A stretch of 64,000 bases of DNA from Marimonas lutisalis (GCF_005434965.1 NZ_SKCI01000002.1:975564-1039563), one strand, 5' to 3'; counted from the first letter of the stretch, positions 9,410 through 19,925 are shown. Notes: a model not told the origin generated them from the letters alone. A program made the numbers and translations.

Positions 9410-10832
9410 AACCTACAAGGGCCCGGAAATCTCGGACGAGCTGGGCAATCTGCCGATCGAGTCGGCGGCCGAGCGAAACCCGATTTCCCGCGGCATGTAC
9501 AAGAATGTCCTGGACACGATCGACGGCGTGGCGGTCGAGGACCTGGCCAGGGAATACGACACCCCGGTGTTCGTCTTTTCGGAACGCACGGTGCGCGACC
9601 GGGCCCGGCGCATGCGCGAGGCGTTTCGCACGCGATATGCCGACACGAGCTTTGCCTGGTCGTTCAAGACCAACCGGCTGGATGCGATCTGTTCGATCCT
9701 GAAAGAGGAAGGCTGGCTGGCCGAGGTCGTATCGTCCTTCGAGTACAGCAAGGCCCGGCACCTGGGGTATCGGGGGGACGAGATCGTGTTCAACGGCCCC
9801 TACAAGCGCCGCAACAGCATTGAGAAGGCGATGGGCGAGGGCGCGCTGATCCAGATCGACAACTGGGATGAGCTGGCGACGATCGAAAACGCAGTCGAGG
9901 AGATGGGCGGCACCTATGACGTGGGTATCCGCATCTGGTTCAACAGCGCGCATGCGCCGCTGTGGTCGAAATTCGGGTTCAACCTGGCCAATGGCGAGGC
10001 CTATAACGCCGCGCGGCGCATCATCGACAATCCGGCGCTGCGGCTGCACACGCTGCATTGCCATATCGGCACCTACCTGCTGGACCCCGAAGCCTATCGA
10101 CTGACCACGCAGGCGATGCTGGGTCTGCGCGCCGAGTTGAAGGAAGATACCGGCCACCTTGTCCCGTGCCTGAACCTCGGGGGCGGGTTCCCGTCTTACA
10201 GCCTGTTGCACGGGATGGCGGGCCCGGCCGAACAGGCGGTGCCGCCGATCGAATCCTACGCCGAGGCGATCACCTCGGAGCTGAAGGCGCTGCCCAAGGC
10301 CGAGCGGCCGGTGCTGCGCCTGGAATCGGGCCGCTTCCTGGTGGATAACGCGGGTTACCTGATCACCTCGGTCGTGGCGATCAAGGGCGCGTCTTACAAG
10401 CATCCGCCGGGATCGCCCCTGTCGAACCTGGCGCAGAAGGAGCAGAGCCTGGGCGCGCATCCGGCGAAGCTGGGCTATGTGCTGGACGCGGGGGTGAACC
10501 TGTTGTTCACGGCGGCCTGGTTCGCGATCGATGCAAGCCCGAGCAGGGCAGTGCCCGGCAAGCTTTACCCGACGCGGTTGCTGGGAGATCTTTGCATGGA
10601 GATCGACGTGATCCGCGAAACCATCAACCTGCCGCATCTGCGCGTGGGCGATAGCCTGACACTGCATCCCGTCGGCGCCTACAATTTCGACCAGTCGATG
10701 CAGTTCATCCATCTGCGTCCTGCCGTGGTTCTGATCGACGAGAACTCGGACGTGCACCTGATCCGCGAGAGGGAGGACATGGAGTACATGGAAAGCCGGG
10801 AGCGCCTGCCCAAGCATCTGACCGGCAAGTGA
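9402..10832 (+). CDS. Fold-III PLP-dependent decarboxylase (diaminopimelate/ornithine decarboxylase type)
   Basis: I chose ATG 9402, about 10 bases after GAGGGG; ATG 9393 in the same frame lies too close to it. The 476-residue protein carries the hallmarks of alanine racemase-fold decarboxylases: the PLP lysine in SFKTN (Lys 89), LNLGGGFPSY binding the cofactor phosphate, RLESGRFLV, the catalytic-Cys segment GDLCMEID and a C-terminal HPVGAYNFDQS. It is longer than typical LysA (about 420) and has an N-terminal extension. No lysine-biosynthesis genes are near, so it is more likely a dedicated decarboxylase for the pathway of this operon. Substrate could be diaminopimelate, ornithine, arginine or a conjugated amino acid. 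Confidence 0.82.
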   Translation: MNETYKGPEISDELGNLPIESAAERNPISRGMYKNVLDTIDGVAVEDLAREYDTPVFVFSERTVRDRARRMREAFRTRYADTSFAWSFKTNRLDAICSILKEEGWLAEVVSSFEYSKARHLGYRGDEIVFNGPYKRRNSIEKAMGEGALIQIDNWDELATIENAVEEMGGTYDVGIRIWFNSAHAPLWSKFGFNLANGEAYNAARRIIDNPALRLHTLHCHIGTYLLDPEAYRLTTQAMLGLRAELKEDTGHLVPCLNLGGGFPSYSLLHGMAGPAEQAVPPIESYAEAITSELKALPKAERPVLRLESGRFLVDNAGYLITSVVAIKGASYKHPPGSPLSNLAQKEQSLGAHPAKLGYVLDAGVNLLFTAAWFAIDASPSRAVPGKLYPTRLLGDLCMEIDVIRETINLPHLRVGDSLTLHPVGAYNFDQSMQFIHLRPAVVLIDENSDVHLIREREDMEYMESRERLPKHLTGK

Positions 10833-10833
10833 C

Positions 10834-13029
10834 ATGGCCGGAGGCGACGCGGCACGGGACAGTCAGCGGACGGCCCTGGTGGCGGCCTGGACGTTTCTGT
10901 CGCGGACCTACCTGATCCCGCTTGCGGGCATTTGCCTGGCGCATTCGCCCTGGGTGGGGCTGGGCCTTTGGGGCGTGCTTGCGCAACAGCCGCAACTGGC
11001 GCTGGCGGGGGTTCTGGCGCTGACGGGGATCGAGCTTCTTTCGCTCTGGTTGGTCCGGATTTCGGAGGCAGGCGAGCTGGGGGTTGCCGACCGGGCGAAC
11101 GGGTTGCTGAGCGCGTTGGCCGGCGCCTGGTTGTTTGTCCCGGCCGAATTGTCGCCGGGTGTGAAGGGCCCGATGATCGCGGCGGTGGTGCTTGGGGGCG
11201 TATTGCTGACTTTCCTTGCCCGGGATCTTCTGGAGAAGCGTCGCCTGCCGGCCCTTGTCTGGCCTTATTGCGTGATCGCCGTGATCGTTTTCACGCTTTT
11301 CCCGCAGGCCTCGGCGCGGTCGCTGGAGTATTTCCATTGGCCGTTGATGCAGATCGAGGCGCTGGCCGACCTGCCGGAGGTGTTCCTGCGCTCGATGGGG
11401 GTTTTCCTGTTCTCGCCCTGGCCCTTGTCCGGCGCGCTGATTGCCGCTGTGCTGTTCCTGTGGTCGCCGGCGTTGTTCCTGGCGGGGATCACGGGCTGGG
11501 TGGCGGGCATCGCGGTGTCGTCGCTTATGGTGGCGGCGGGGGCGCAGGTGTTCTGGGCCGCGGCGTCCTACAACTTCTTCCTGTCGGGCGCGGCGCTGGG
11601 CGCGGTGTTTTTCGTGCCCGGGTTCAGGGGGCTGTTCTACGCGGTGATCGGGGGCGCGGTTGCGGCGCTGATCGCGGGATGGTTGCAGATCATCCTCGAC
11701 TACAGCGCGGTATCGTTTCTGCCGATTTCCTTTGCGGTCACGCTTTATGCCGGGCTTCTGGTTCTGGCCGCGCCGCCCTTTGGGGCGCTTCAGGACCGGA
11801 TCGAGACCTGGGCCGGCACGCCCGAGGACAACCTGGTGGCGCGCGACTGGCTGCGGGCGCGGTGGGGGCGTGCAGGCACGCCGATCGCGGGGGTGCCGAT
11901 GCAGGGCGCGCTGGAAATCACCCAGGGGTTCGCAGGTGCGCTGTCGCATCGCGGGGCATGGCGCCATGCGCTGGACTTCCAACGCCCGGTGCCGTTCGGG
12001 GGAAGCGAGGAGATGCGCCCTTCGCTGTGGGGCGAGGCGGTCTATGCGCCGGTGGAGGGCGTGGTCACGGGCGTGAAGGCGGACGTGATCGACAACGCCC
12101 TGGGCGCGGTCAATTTTGCCGACAACTGGGGTAACCATGTCATCATGAAAACCCCTTCGGGCGAGCACGTGATGACGGCGCACCTGATGCAGGGCACCGT
12201 CGCGGTGGCGCCGGGCCAAAGCGTGGGGTTCGCCACCCAGATCGGGTTGGCCGGGAATTCGGGGCGATCGGCGGTTCCGCACCTGCATCTGCACGCCCAG
12301 AAAGGTGAAGAGGCGGGCGCACCGACACGCGATTTCCTGCTGGCCAATTTCTTCGCCTGCGATCGCAGCACGCTTTTGCCAGTCGAATGGCATGCCTCGG
12401 GTCACGTGGCCGAGGGGGCGGTCGTCATGGCGGCGGCGGCCAATCCGTTTGTGCGCAACATCCTGGCCGGGATGCTTCCGGGGCGGGGGATCTGGACGGT
12501 ATCCGTGCCGGATCGCTTGCCTTCCGTGCATGGTGCCGGCGGGCCGATCGTGGTCGAGACGGCGTTGCAGGAGAACGGGCAATACATGTTCCGGCAGGCG
12601 CAGGGCGACTGGATGTCGGCGGCGCTCGAGTTCGACGGGTTGCGGGTGACGGGGCTGGGGGCGACGTCCTACAGCCTGGTATCGCTGCTGGCGGTGGGGC
12701 TGGCGACGGTGCCCTATGCCGCCTATCCCGGGCTGGCATGGCAGGACTGGTTGCCACGCGCCTATCCGACGGCGACGCTGAAATACCTTTATCGACAGTT
12801 CACGACGCGAAGGTTGCGGTTGACCCGGCTGGAGATGCGCTGCGAGGCGGTCGGCGAGCTGGCGGGGGCCGTGACCATCCTGTCGCGCCCAATGCCCCGC
12901 CCCGGGGATTTGCCGCGATCCTGTGCGCTGACCATCGCGCCGCGGCGTGGCCCGGTGAAGCTGGTTGTGGAGGACGAGGCCGGGACGCGGGTGTATGAAC
13001 AGATATCGTTCGAGCCGCACGAGACATGA
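10834..13029 (+). CDS. Multi-pass membrane protein with C-terminal M23 peptidase domain
   Basis: The 731-residue product starts one base after the decarboxylase stop. Residues 1-320 hold about ten hydrophobic helices. A LytM/M23-like domain follows from about residue 350: RHALDFQRPV holds the first metal His and Asp, the middle contains WGNHVIM, and PHLHLHAQ is the terminal HxH motif. The remaining 220 residues have no recognised domain. M23 enzymes are zinc endopeptidases that usually cut peptidoglycan cross-bridges or process secreted peptides. Fusion to so many helices is unusual. Its place at the end of the PqqD/ATP-grasp/decarboxylase unit suggests export, maturation or sensing of that product; this is inference. 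Confidence 0.75.
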   Translation: MAGGDAARDSQRTALVAAWTFLSRTYLIPLAGICLAHSPWVGLGLWGVLAQQPQLALAGVLALTGIELLSLWLVRISEAGELGVADRANGLLSALAGAWLFVPAELSPGVKGPMIAAVVLGGVLLTFLARDLLEKRRLPALVWPYCVIAVIVFTLFPQASARSLEYFHWPLMQIEALADLPEVFLRSMGVFLFSPWPLSGALIAAVLFLWSPALFLAGITGWVAGIAVSSLMVAAGAQVFWAAASYNFFLSGAALGAVFFVPGFRGLFYAVIGGAVAALIAGWLQIILDYSAVSFLPISFAVTLYAGLLVLAAPPFGALQDRIETWAGTPEDNLVARDWLRARWGRAGTPIAGVPMQGALEITQGFAGALSHRGAWRHALDFQRPVPFGGSEEMRPSLWGEAVYAPVEGVVTGVKADVIDNALGAVNFADNWGNHVIMKTPSGEHVMTAHLMQGTVAVAPGQSVGFATQIGLAGNSGRSAVPHLHLHAQKGEEAGAPTRDFLLANFFACDRSTLLPVEWHASGHVAEGAVVMAAAANPFVRNILAGMLPGRGIWTVSVPDRLPSVHGAGGPIVVETALQENGQYMFRQAQGDWMSAALEFDGLRVTGLGATSYSLVSLLAVGLATVPYAAYPGLAWQDWLPRAYPTATLKYLYRQFTTRRLRLTRLEMRCEAVGELAGAVTILSRPMPRPGDLPRSCALTIAPRRGPVKLVVEDEAGTRVYEQISFEPHET

Positions 13030-13147
13030 CGGGCAGACAGGAGATGCATCGCCGGGCAGGCCGAAGAATTTGTTCTGGCGCAAGGCAGGGGTCTGCAAAG
13101 GCGCGCTAACAAGAGGGCATGGGTTTGATCGAAGGAAGGAAGGTTTC

Positions 13148-13729
13148 ATGAAACTGCAGTCTGCCGTGCTGGCCGTGTTTCTTGTCGTGGCGCCCGCTGT
13201 GGCACAGGCCGATACGATCGTGAAATGCGTGCAGCAGGGGCTGAAGGAGGCCGGTTTCAACCCGCGGGGCATTGACGGCGTTATCGGTGAAAACACCCTG
13301 GACGCTGCGCAAGAGTGGGCGGAGAAGACCAGTGCCGGGCTGCCCGATCTGACCGAGGAGACCACGCCGCGCTGGTGCGCGGCCCTCGTCGCGGCGAATG
13401 AGGCGGTTCCGGAGCCCGCGCCGGAAACGGGGCAGTATTGCATCTGGTTCGAGGATATCCTGAGCGGCGTCTGGCTGGACCCCGACGGAAAGCCGCTGCT
13501 TGGCTTCCGGCTGGCCGCGCAGCAGGACGGCGCGGGATGCTATGCTTGGCTGAATACGGTGCCGGACTGGCAGATCGTCGAGACCGGATTGCAGATCCTG
13601 CGGATCACGCGGGATGGGTCCAAATGGACCTCGGGGGACGAGGAAAACGGGCTTTTCGCCGACCGGGAAAGCCGACGGGCCCGATACATTGTCAGCGGGT
13701 TCGTCACCGATGGGGTGCTGATCGACTAG
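13148..13729 (+). CDS. Secreted protein with peptidoglycan-binding-like N-terminal region
   Basis: ATG 13148 follows a strong GAAGGAAGG site. The 193-residue protein has a signal peptide ending near AQADT. Residues 22-60 (VQQGLKEAGFNPRGIDGVIGENT) resemble the repeat of PG_binding_1 domains, where a three-helix bundle binds peptidoglycan. The rest, with paired Cys (YCIW, GCYAW), has no family I recognise. It lies downstream of the M23 membrane protein with a 118-base gap, so it may or may not belong with it. Confidence 0.7.
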   Translation: MKLQSAVLAVFLVVAPAVAQADTIVKCVQQGLKEAGFNPRGIDGVIGENTLDAAQEWAEKTSAGLPDLTEETTPRWCAALVAANEAVPEPAPETGQYCIWFEDILSGVWLDPDGKPLLGFRLAAQQDGAGCYAWLNTVPDWQIVETGLQILRITRDGSKWTSGDEENGLFADRESRRARYIVSGFVTDGVLID

Positions 13730-13884
13730 GGCGTGGTGCGGCGTGAGCGGGGTACGGAGCGCAGAGGGTTCACCCGTATTTGACTGCCGGTGGGATCAAA
13801 CAGATATTGCTATTCCCGAAACCTGCTTTACGTTCAGTCCATTGCCCGGCGCGGTGATCCGCGCAGCCATGGAAGCCGCATACA

Positions 13885-14988
13885 ATGTCCCTATGGAAGC
13901 AGTTGCTCGTCGTGATCCTGTTGGCTGCCCTGGCCAATGGAGGATACGAGGGATACCAGCGTTACGTTGCCCCCGCCGAGACGGAGCAGGCCAGTAGCGG
14001 GCGCCGGGCGCCCGGTCCGGCGCCGGTCGAGGTGGCGATTGCCGAGACCCGCAGTTTGCGCGAGATCATCGAGGCCGTGGGCACGACGCGCGCGCGCCAA
14101 TCGGTGGATATCGTGCCCGAGGCCAGCGGGCGGATCGAAGAGGTGGCCATTACCCCCGGTCAGCGGGTTGAAAAGGGCGCCGTCCTGGTGCGGTTGGATG
14201 ATGCCGTGGCCCGGGCCGATCTGGACGAAGCCAATGCACGTCTGATCGAGCGCGAGCGGGCATTGGAACGGGTGACGCAGTTGCGCGGCTCGAACGCGGT
14301 GGCCGAGGCGACGCTGGAGGAGGCCGTCGCGCGGCTGGCCGAGGCGCGCGCCCAACTGGACCGGGCCGAGCAGCGGCTGGCCGAGCGCACCATACGCGCG
14401 CCGTTTTCCGGCACCGTGGGCCTGGCCGAGGTCGACCGTGGCGCCCGCGTCAGCGCGGGAACGTTCATCACGCGCCTGGATGATCTGGCGGAGGTCGAGG
14501 TCGAGTTTTCCCTGCCCGAGACGCTCTTTGCCCGCATCGAGACCGGGCAGGAGGTGACCGCCAGGAGCGTGGCCTTCCCGGGCCGGGGTTTCGCCGGGCG
14601 GGTCGACGCGGTGGATAGCCGGATCGACCCGGTGAGCCGGGCGTTCCGGGCCCGCGCGATCATTCCCAACCCCGACGGAACACTGCCCGCGGGCATGTTC
14701 ATGTCCCTTGAGCTGGTCCTGTCGGAATCGCAGCACATCGTGGTGCCGGAAGAGGCGATCATCTTCCAGGCGGCGGAGACCTATGTCTTTGCAATCGTGG
14801 ACGACAAGGCGCAGCGCGTCACGGTCAGGACCGGGCAGCGCCGTGACGGGCAGGTTGCCATCCTCGACGGGCTGGCGGAAGGCACGCCGGTTGTCGTGCG
14901 CGGGCTGCACCGGGTGCGGAATGGCGGCGCGGTCAAGGTGCTGAACGCGCCCGAGGGCGGCGCGGCCAGTGACGGGGCCGGATCGTGA
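13885..14988 (+). CDS. RND efflux periplasmic adaptor (membrane fusion protein)
   Basis: The 367-residue protein has one N-terminal membrane segment (LLVVILLAALANGGY), a lipoyl half-motif (VPEASGRIEEVAITPGQRV), a coiled-coil hairpin rich in Ala/Glu/Arg at about residues 112-165, then IRAPFSGTVGL closing the lipoyl domain, and a beta-barrel domain. This is the HlyD/AcrA family. It links the inner-membrane pump to an outer-membrane channel. It overlaps the pump gene by GTGA. No TolC-type gene is present in the window. Confidence 0.92.
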   Translation: MSLWKQLLVVILLAALANGGYEGYQRYVAPAETEQASSGRRAPGPAPVEVAIAETRSLREIIEAVGTTRARQSVDIVPEASGRIEEVAITPGQRVEKGAVLVRLDDAVARADLDEANARLIERERALERVTQLRGSNAVAEATLEEAVARLAEARAQLDRAEQRLAERTIRAPFSGTVGLAEVDRGARVSAGTFITRLDDLAEVEVEFSLPETLFARIETGQEVTARSVAFPGRGFAGRVDAVDSRIDPVSRAFRARAIIPNPDGTLPAGMFMSLELVLSESQHIVVPEEAIIFQAAETYVFAIVDDKAQRVTVRTGQRRDGQVAILDGLAEGTPVVVRGLHRVRNGGAVKVLNAPEGGAASDGAGS

Positions 14989-17900
14989 CGCTTTCGGATA
15001 TTTCCGTCCGCCGCCCGGTTCTGGCGGCGGTGGCCAACCTGCTGCTGATCGTGTTCGGCATCAGCGCGCTGAGCGGCATTCCGGTGCGCGAGTTGCCGGA
15101 TGTGGACAACGCGGTGGTAACCGTGACCACCAGCTATCGCGGCGCCGCGCCCGAGGTGATCGACACCGACATCACCGAAACCGTGGAAGGGGCTGTCGCC
15201 TCGATCTCGGGGATACGCTCGATCAGTTCGGAGAGCCGGCAGGGCCGGTCGCGGGTGACCATCGAATTCGAGGCGGGCCGCGACGTGGACGTGGCGGCCA
15301 ACGATGTGCGCGATGCCGTGGGCCGGGTTCTGGATGACCTGCCGCAGGAGGCCGACCAGCCCGAGGTGGAAAAAAGCGATGCCGATGCCGACCCGGTGAT
15401 GCGCCTTGCCGTGGTGTCCGACCGGATGAGCACCGCCGAGATCACCGATTACATCGACCGCTTCATCGCCGACCGGCTGGCGACACTGGATGGCGTGGCC
15501 AGCCTGCGCATCTATGGCGAACGCTCGTTCGCGGTGCGCATCTGGCTGGACCGGCGGGCGCTGGCGGCGCGCAAGCTGACCGTGGCGGATGTAGAGCGCG
15601 CACTGGTGCGCAACAACGTGGAGCTGCCGGCGGGCGAGGTGAGCTCGGTCAACCGGCAGCTGACCGTGCGGCTGAACAGCCGGTTGCAGAGCGTCGAGGA
15701 TTTCCGCGAGGTCGTGCTGGACCGCGTGGCGGGCTATCCGGTGCGGCTGGGCGATGTGGCCCGGGTCGAGCCGGGGGTGGCCGACGATTCCACCATCGCG
15801 CGCAGCGACGGGCGCGATGCGGTCGGCGTAGCGGTTCAGCGGCAGAGCCAGTCGAACACGCTGCAGATCTCGAACGCGGTGCGGGATGAGATTGCGCGGA
15901 TCACCCCGACCCTGCCGGAAGGCATGGAAATCCTGATCGGGTCGGATGACGCGCTGTTCGTCGGCGCCTCGATCCGCGAGGTGGTGAATGCGCTGTTGAT
16001 TTCGCTGGGCCTTGTCGTGTTGGTGATCCTGCTGTTCCTGCGGTCGTTTCGGGCGACGCTGATCCCGGCGATCACAATTCCCGTGTCACTGATCGGGGCC
16101 TTCGTGCTGATCGGGGCCTGGGGGTTTTCGCTCAACACGCTGACGCTTCTGGCGCTGTTGCTGGCGATCGGGCTGGTGGTGGACGATGCCATCGTGGTGC
16201 TGGAAAACATCCAGCGCCGGATCGAGAATGGCGAGGCGCCGCTGGTGGCCGCGCTGAAGGGCGCTCGGCAGGTGACTTTCGCGGTGCTGGCCACCTCGGT
16301 GACGCTGATCGCGGTGTTCGTGCCGCTGTCGTTCATGCCGGGGCAGGTGGGCCGGCTGTTCATCGAGTTCGGCTGGGTGATGGCGGGCACCGTGGCGATT
16401 TCCACCTTCGTGGCGCTGACCGCCTGTCCGGCGCTCGCCTCGAAGGTGCTGCGCCGCGGCACAGGGGCCGTGCCCGAGGAGAGCGACAAACCGCGCGGCC
16501 GGTTGCAGCGCGGCTATGCCGCCCTGCTGCGGCAGAGCCTGCGCATGCCGCTGGTGGTTCTGGTTCTGGCCGGCGCGGTGGCCGGGGGAGCAGCATTTTT
16601 CTATGATGCCCTGCCGCGCGAGCTGGCCCCGCGCGAAGACCGGGGCGTAGGGTTCGTGCCGCTGACCGCGCCGCAGGGCAGCACCGTCGCCTATACCGAC
16701 CGGGCCGCGCAGCAGGTGGAAGCCCTGTTGCAGCCGCTGCGCGAGGAAGGCGTGGTGGAAACCGTGTTCACCTTTACCGGCTGGGGCAACCGGGCGTGGC
16801 GATCCTTCGTCGTGTTCCGGCTGGCGCCCTGGGACGAGCGCGAAATGTCGGCCTCGGACGTGGCGCGATCGCTCGCGCCGAAGATGGGGCAGGTGACGCT
16901 GGCGCGCGGCTTCCCGATCACGCCGGCTGGGCTGGGGCTGCGCGGCAACTCGACCCCCGTGCGGGTGGTGGTGAGCGGGCCGGATTTCGACAGCGTGAAA
17001 GAGTGGTCGACCGCACTCTTGGCGCGGGCCGAGGAGATCGACGGGCTGGTCAACCCGGAGATCAATTTCGAGCAGAACCTGCCGCAGCTGGAGGTGCGGA
17101 TCGACCGGGAACGCGCCGATGACCTGGGGATTTCGGTCGAGACGATCGCGTCGACCATGCAGTCGATGCTGGCCTCGCGGCAGGTGACGACATTCGTCAG
17201 CCGGGGCCGGGAATATCCGGTGATCCTGCAGGCCGAGGAGCGCGACAGAAGTTCGCCGTCGGATATCGACAACATCTATATCCGCTCGGGCGATGGTGAG
17301 ACGCTGGTGCCGCTGGGCGCGCTGGTGACGGTCGAGGAAAACGCGGCGGCCCCGTCGCTGCGCCGGTTCGACCGGCTGCCGTCGATCCAGCTGTCGGGGG
17401 CGTTGGCGCCGGGGGCGGACCTGGGGGCGGTTCTGGGCCAGCTGGAAGAGATCGCCGCCGAGATCATTCCGGCCGGCGGCAAGCTGGGATATGAGGGCCA
17501 GTCGCGCACCTTCAAGGACACGACATCGGGCGCCAACCTGGTATTCGCGATGGCGCTGCTGATCGTCTTCCTGGTGCTGGCGGCGCAGTTCGAAAGCTTC
17601 ATGCACCCGGTCATCATCCTGCTGACGGTGCCCGCGGGTGTCGCGGGGGCGATCTATGCAATGGCGGCGGGGGGGTTGTCGATCAACGTCTATAGCCAGA
17701 TCGGGATCATCCTGCTGATCGGGCTGGTGGCCAAGAACGGGATTCTGATCGTCGAGTTCGCCAACCAGCTGCGCGACGAAGGCAAATCGGTGCGCGAGGC
17801 GGTGATCCTGTCGGCTGTGCTGCGCCTGCGGCCGATCATGATGACGGTTCTGTCGACGATCCTGGGCGCGCTGCCGCTGATCCTGGCGACGGGGGCGGGC

Positions 17901-18065
17901 GCGGAAAGCCGCAACGCGATCGGCACCGTGATCATCGCGGGGCTGGCGCTGGCCTCGGTTCTGATGCTGGTGGTGACGCCGGTGCTGTATGATCTGCTGG
18001 CGCGCTTCACCAAGCCGCGCGGCGCGGTGGAAAAGGCGCTTGAGCAGGAGCTGAGCGAGGCGTGA
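14985..18065 (+). CDS. RND-family multidrug/metabolite efflux permease
   Basis: The 1026-residue, GTG-initiated protein has the length and layout of hydrophobe/amphiphile exporters (AcrB/MexF type): helix 1 near residues 10-30, two large periplasmic loops, and two sets of six helices. VVDDAIVVLENIQRRIENG (residues about 395-415) is the conserved TM4 stretch with the proton-relay Asp pair. TLLALLLAIGL and the C-terminal VAKNGILIVEFANQ also fit the family. The pair probably uses a channel encoded elsewhere. Substrate not predictable; no regulator gene is adjacent. Confidence 0.93.
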   Translation: MTLSDISVRRPVLAAVANLLLIVFGISALSGIPVRELPDVDNAVVTVTTSYRGAAPEVIDTDITETVEGAVASISGIRSISSESRQGRSRVTIEFEAGRDVDVAANDVRDAVGRVLDDLPQEADQPEVEKSDADADPVMRLAVVSDRMSTAEITDYIDRFIADRLATLDGVASLRIYGERSFAVRIWLDRRALAARKLTVADVERALVRNNVELPAGEVSSVNRQLTVRLNSRLQSVEDFREVVLDRVAGYPVRLGDVARVEPGVADDSTIARSDGRDAVGVAVQRQSQSNTLQISNAVRDEIARITPTLPEGMEILIGSDDALFVGASIREVVNALLISLGLVVLVILLFLRSFRATLIPAITIPVSLIGAFVLIGAWGFSLNTLTLLALLLAIGLVVDDAIVVLENIQRRIENGEAPLVAALKGARQVTFAVLATSVTLIAVFVPLSFMPGQVGRLFIEFGWVMAGTVAISTFVALTACPALASKVLRRGTGAVPEESDKPRGRLQRGYAALLRQSLRMPLVVLVLAGAVAGGAAFFYDALPRELAPREDRGVGFVPLTAPQGSTVAYTDRAAQQVEALLQPLREEGVVETVFTFTGWGNRAWRSFVVFRLAPWDEREMSASDVARSLAPKMGQVTLARGFPITPAGLGLRGNSTPVRVVVSGPDFDSVKEWSTALLARAEEIDGLVNPEINFEQNLPQLEVRIDRERADDLGISVETIASTMQSMLASRQVTTFVSRGREYPVILQAEERDRSSPSDIDNIYIRSGDGETLVPLGALVTVEENAAAPSLRRFDRLPSIQLSGALAPGADLGAVLGQLEEIAAEIIPAGGKLGYEGQSRTFKDTTSGANLVFAMALLIVFLVLAAQFESFMHPVIILLTVPAGVAGAIYAMAAGGLSINVYSQIGIILLIGLVAKNGILIVEFANQLRDEGKSVREAVILSAVLRLRPIMMTVLSTILGALPLILATGAGAESRNAIGTVIIAGLALASVLMLVVTPVLYDLLARFTKPRGAVEKALEQELSEA

Positions 18066-18158
18066 GCGCCTGTCCCGTCACGTCACTTGGCCGCGCCGGT
18101 GATTGAGGCGCGCGGCGCGGCGCGCTAGCCTTTGCTGAAAGCACGAAGGAGGCCCGTG

Positions 18159-19304
18159 ATGTCAGCCATACCGCATCTTTTTCGTCCGATGAAATTGCGC
18201 AGCGTCGAGACGCGCAACCGCGTGGTGATTTCGCCCATGTGCCAGTATTCGGCGCATGACGGGCACCTGGAGGATTGGCACCTGGTCAACCTGGGGCGCT
18301 TTGCCATCGGCGGCGCGGGCATCGTCTTTACCGAGGCGACCGCGGTGCAGAAGGGCGGGCGGATCACCCATGGATGCCTGGGGCTGTGGACCGACAGCCA
18401 GATCCCGGGCCATGCCCGGATCGCGCAGTTCGCCCTGCGCAATGGCGCCATTCCGGCGATCCAGCTGGGCCATGCGGGCCGCAAGGCGGGGATGCAGCGC
18501 CCGTGGTTCGGCAACGGGCCCCTGACCGAGGAAGACTTCGCCCGGGGCGACATGCCGTGGTCGCCGGTTGGCCCATCGGCGATCCCGGTGGCGCACGGCT
18601 GGCCCGTGCCGCATGCGCTGAGCGTGGACGAGATCGCGACGCTGGTGGAGGATTTCGCGGTGGCGGCGCAACGGGCCCTGGCGGCGGGATACAAGATCGT
18701 CGAGATCCATGGCGCGCATGGCTACCTGCTGCACAGTTTCCTGTCGCCCCTGTCGAACAGGCGCACGGATGCCTATGGCGGAGACCTCGAGGGGCGCATG
18801 CGCCTGGCGCTTGAGATTGCCGCAGCAGTACGCGCGGTGTGGCCGGACGAATTGCCGCTCTTCTTCCGCACCTCGGCGGTGGATGGCACGCCGGAGGGCT
18901 GGCAGCTGGACGATACCGTGGTTCTGGCGCGCGCGCTGAAGGCGATTGGCGTCGACGTGATGGATTGTTCGTCGAGCGGGATTGCCGGGGCGGCGACGGC
19001 GGGGGCCACGGGCAAACGTCAGCCTGGGTTCCAGGTGCCTTACGCCGAGCGGGTGCGCGAGGAAGCCGACATGCCGACCATGGCCGTGGGCCTGATTACG
19101 CATCCCGAGCAGGCCGAAGCGATCCTGCAGCGCGGGCAGGCCGACCTGATCGCTATTGCGCGAGAGGCGCTGGTCAACCCGATGTGGGCACTGCACGCGG
19201 CGCGCACGCTTGGCTTTGACACTGACTTCGCAACATGGCCCGAGCAATCGGGCTGGTGGCTGGCCGGGCGCGAGAAGACCTCGGATTTCTACGAACCGGA
19301 GTAG
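18159..19304 (+). CDS. NADH:flavin oxidoreductase, Old Yellow Enzyme family (YqjM-like)
   Basis: The start at ATG 18159 is set by AGGAGG six bases upstream, nine codons inside the longest frame. The 381-residue TIM-barrel protein shows VVISPMCQYSA (the YqjM-type N-terminal segment with the Cys that tunes the flavin), IQLGHAGRKA (active-site His region), HGAHGYLLHSFLSPLSNRRTD (FMN site; the Tyr is the proton donor), and a C-terminal FMN phosphate site. These enzymes reduce activated C=C bonds using NAD(P)H. It is the last intact gene of the GC-rich left block. Confidence 0.92.
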   Translation: MSAIPHLFRPMKLRSVETRNRVVISPMCQYSAHDGHLEDWHLVNLGRFAIGGAGIVFTEATAVQKGGRITHGCLGLWTDSQIPGHARIAQFALRNGAIPAIQLGHAGRKAGMQRPWFGNGPLTEEDFARGDMPWSPVGPSAIPVAHGWPVPHALSVDEIATLVEDFAVAAQRALAAGYKIVEIHGAHGYLLHSFLSPLSNRRTDAYGGDLEGRMRLALEIAAAVRAVWPDELPLFFRTSAVDGTPEGWQLDDTVVLARALKAIGVDVMDCSSSGIAGAATAGATGKRQPGFQVPYAERVREEADMPTMAVGLITHPEQAEAILQRGQADLIAIAREALVNPMWALHAARTLGFDTDFATWPEQSGWWLAGREKTSDFYEPE

Positions 19305-19331
19305 GAGGCGGCCAGCCGTTGGACGGGGTGA

Positions 19332-19925
<594 letters not shown>

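Noticed and set aside
9138..13443. Overlapping long minus-strand frames (565 and 912 codons)
   Set aside because: Antisense to the decarboxylase and M23 genes, with Gln/Arg/His-rich composition and no signal or domain pattern.
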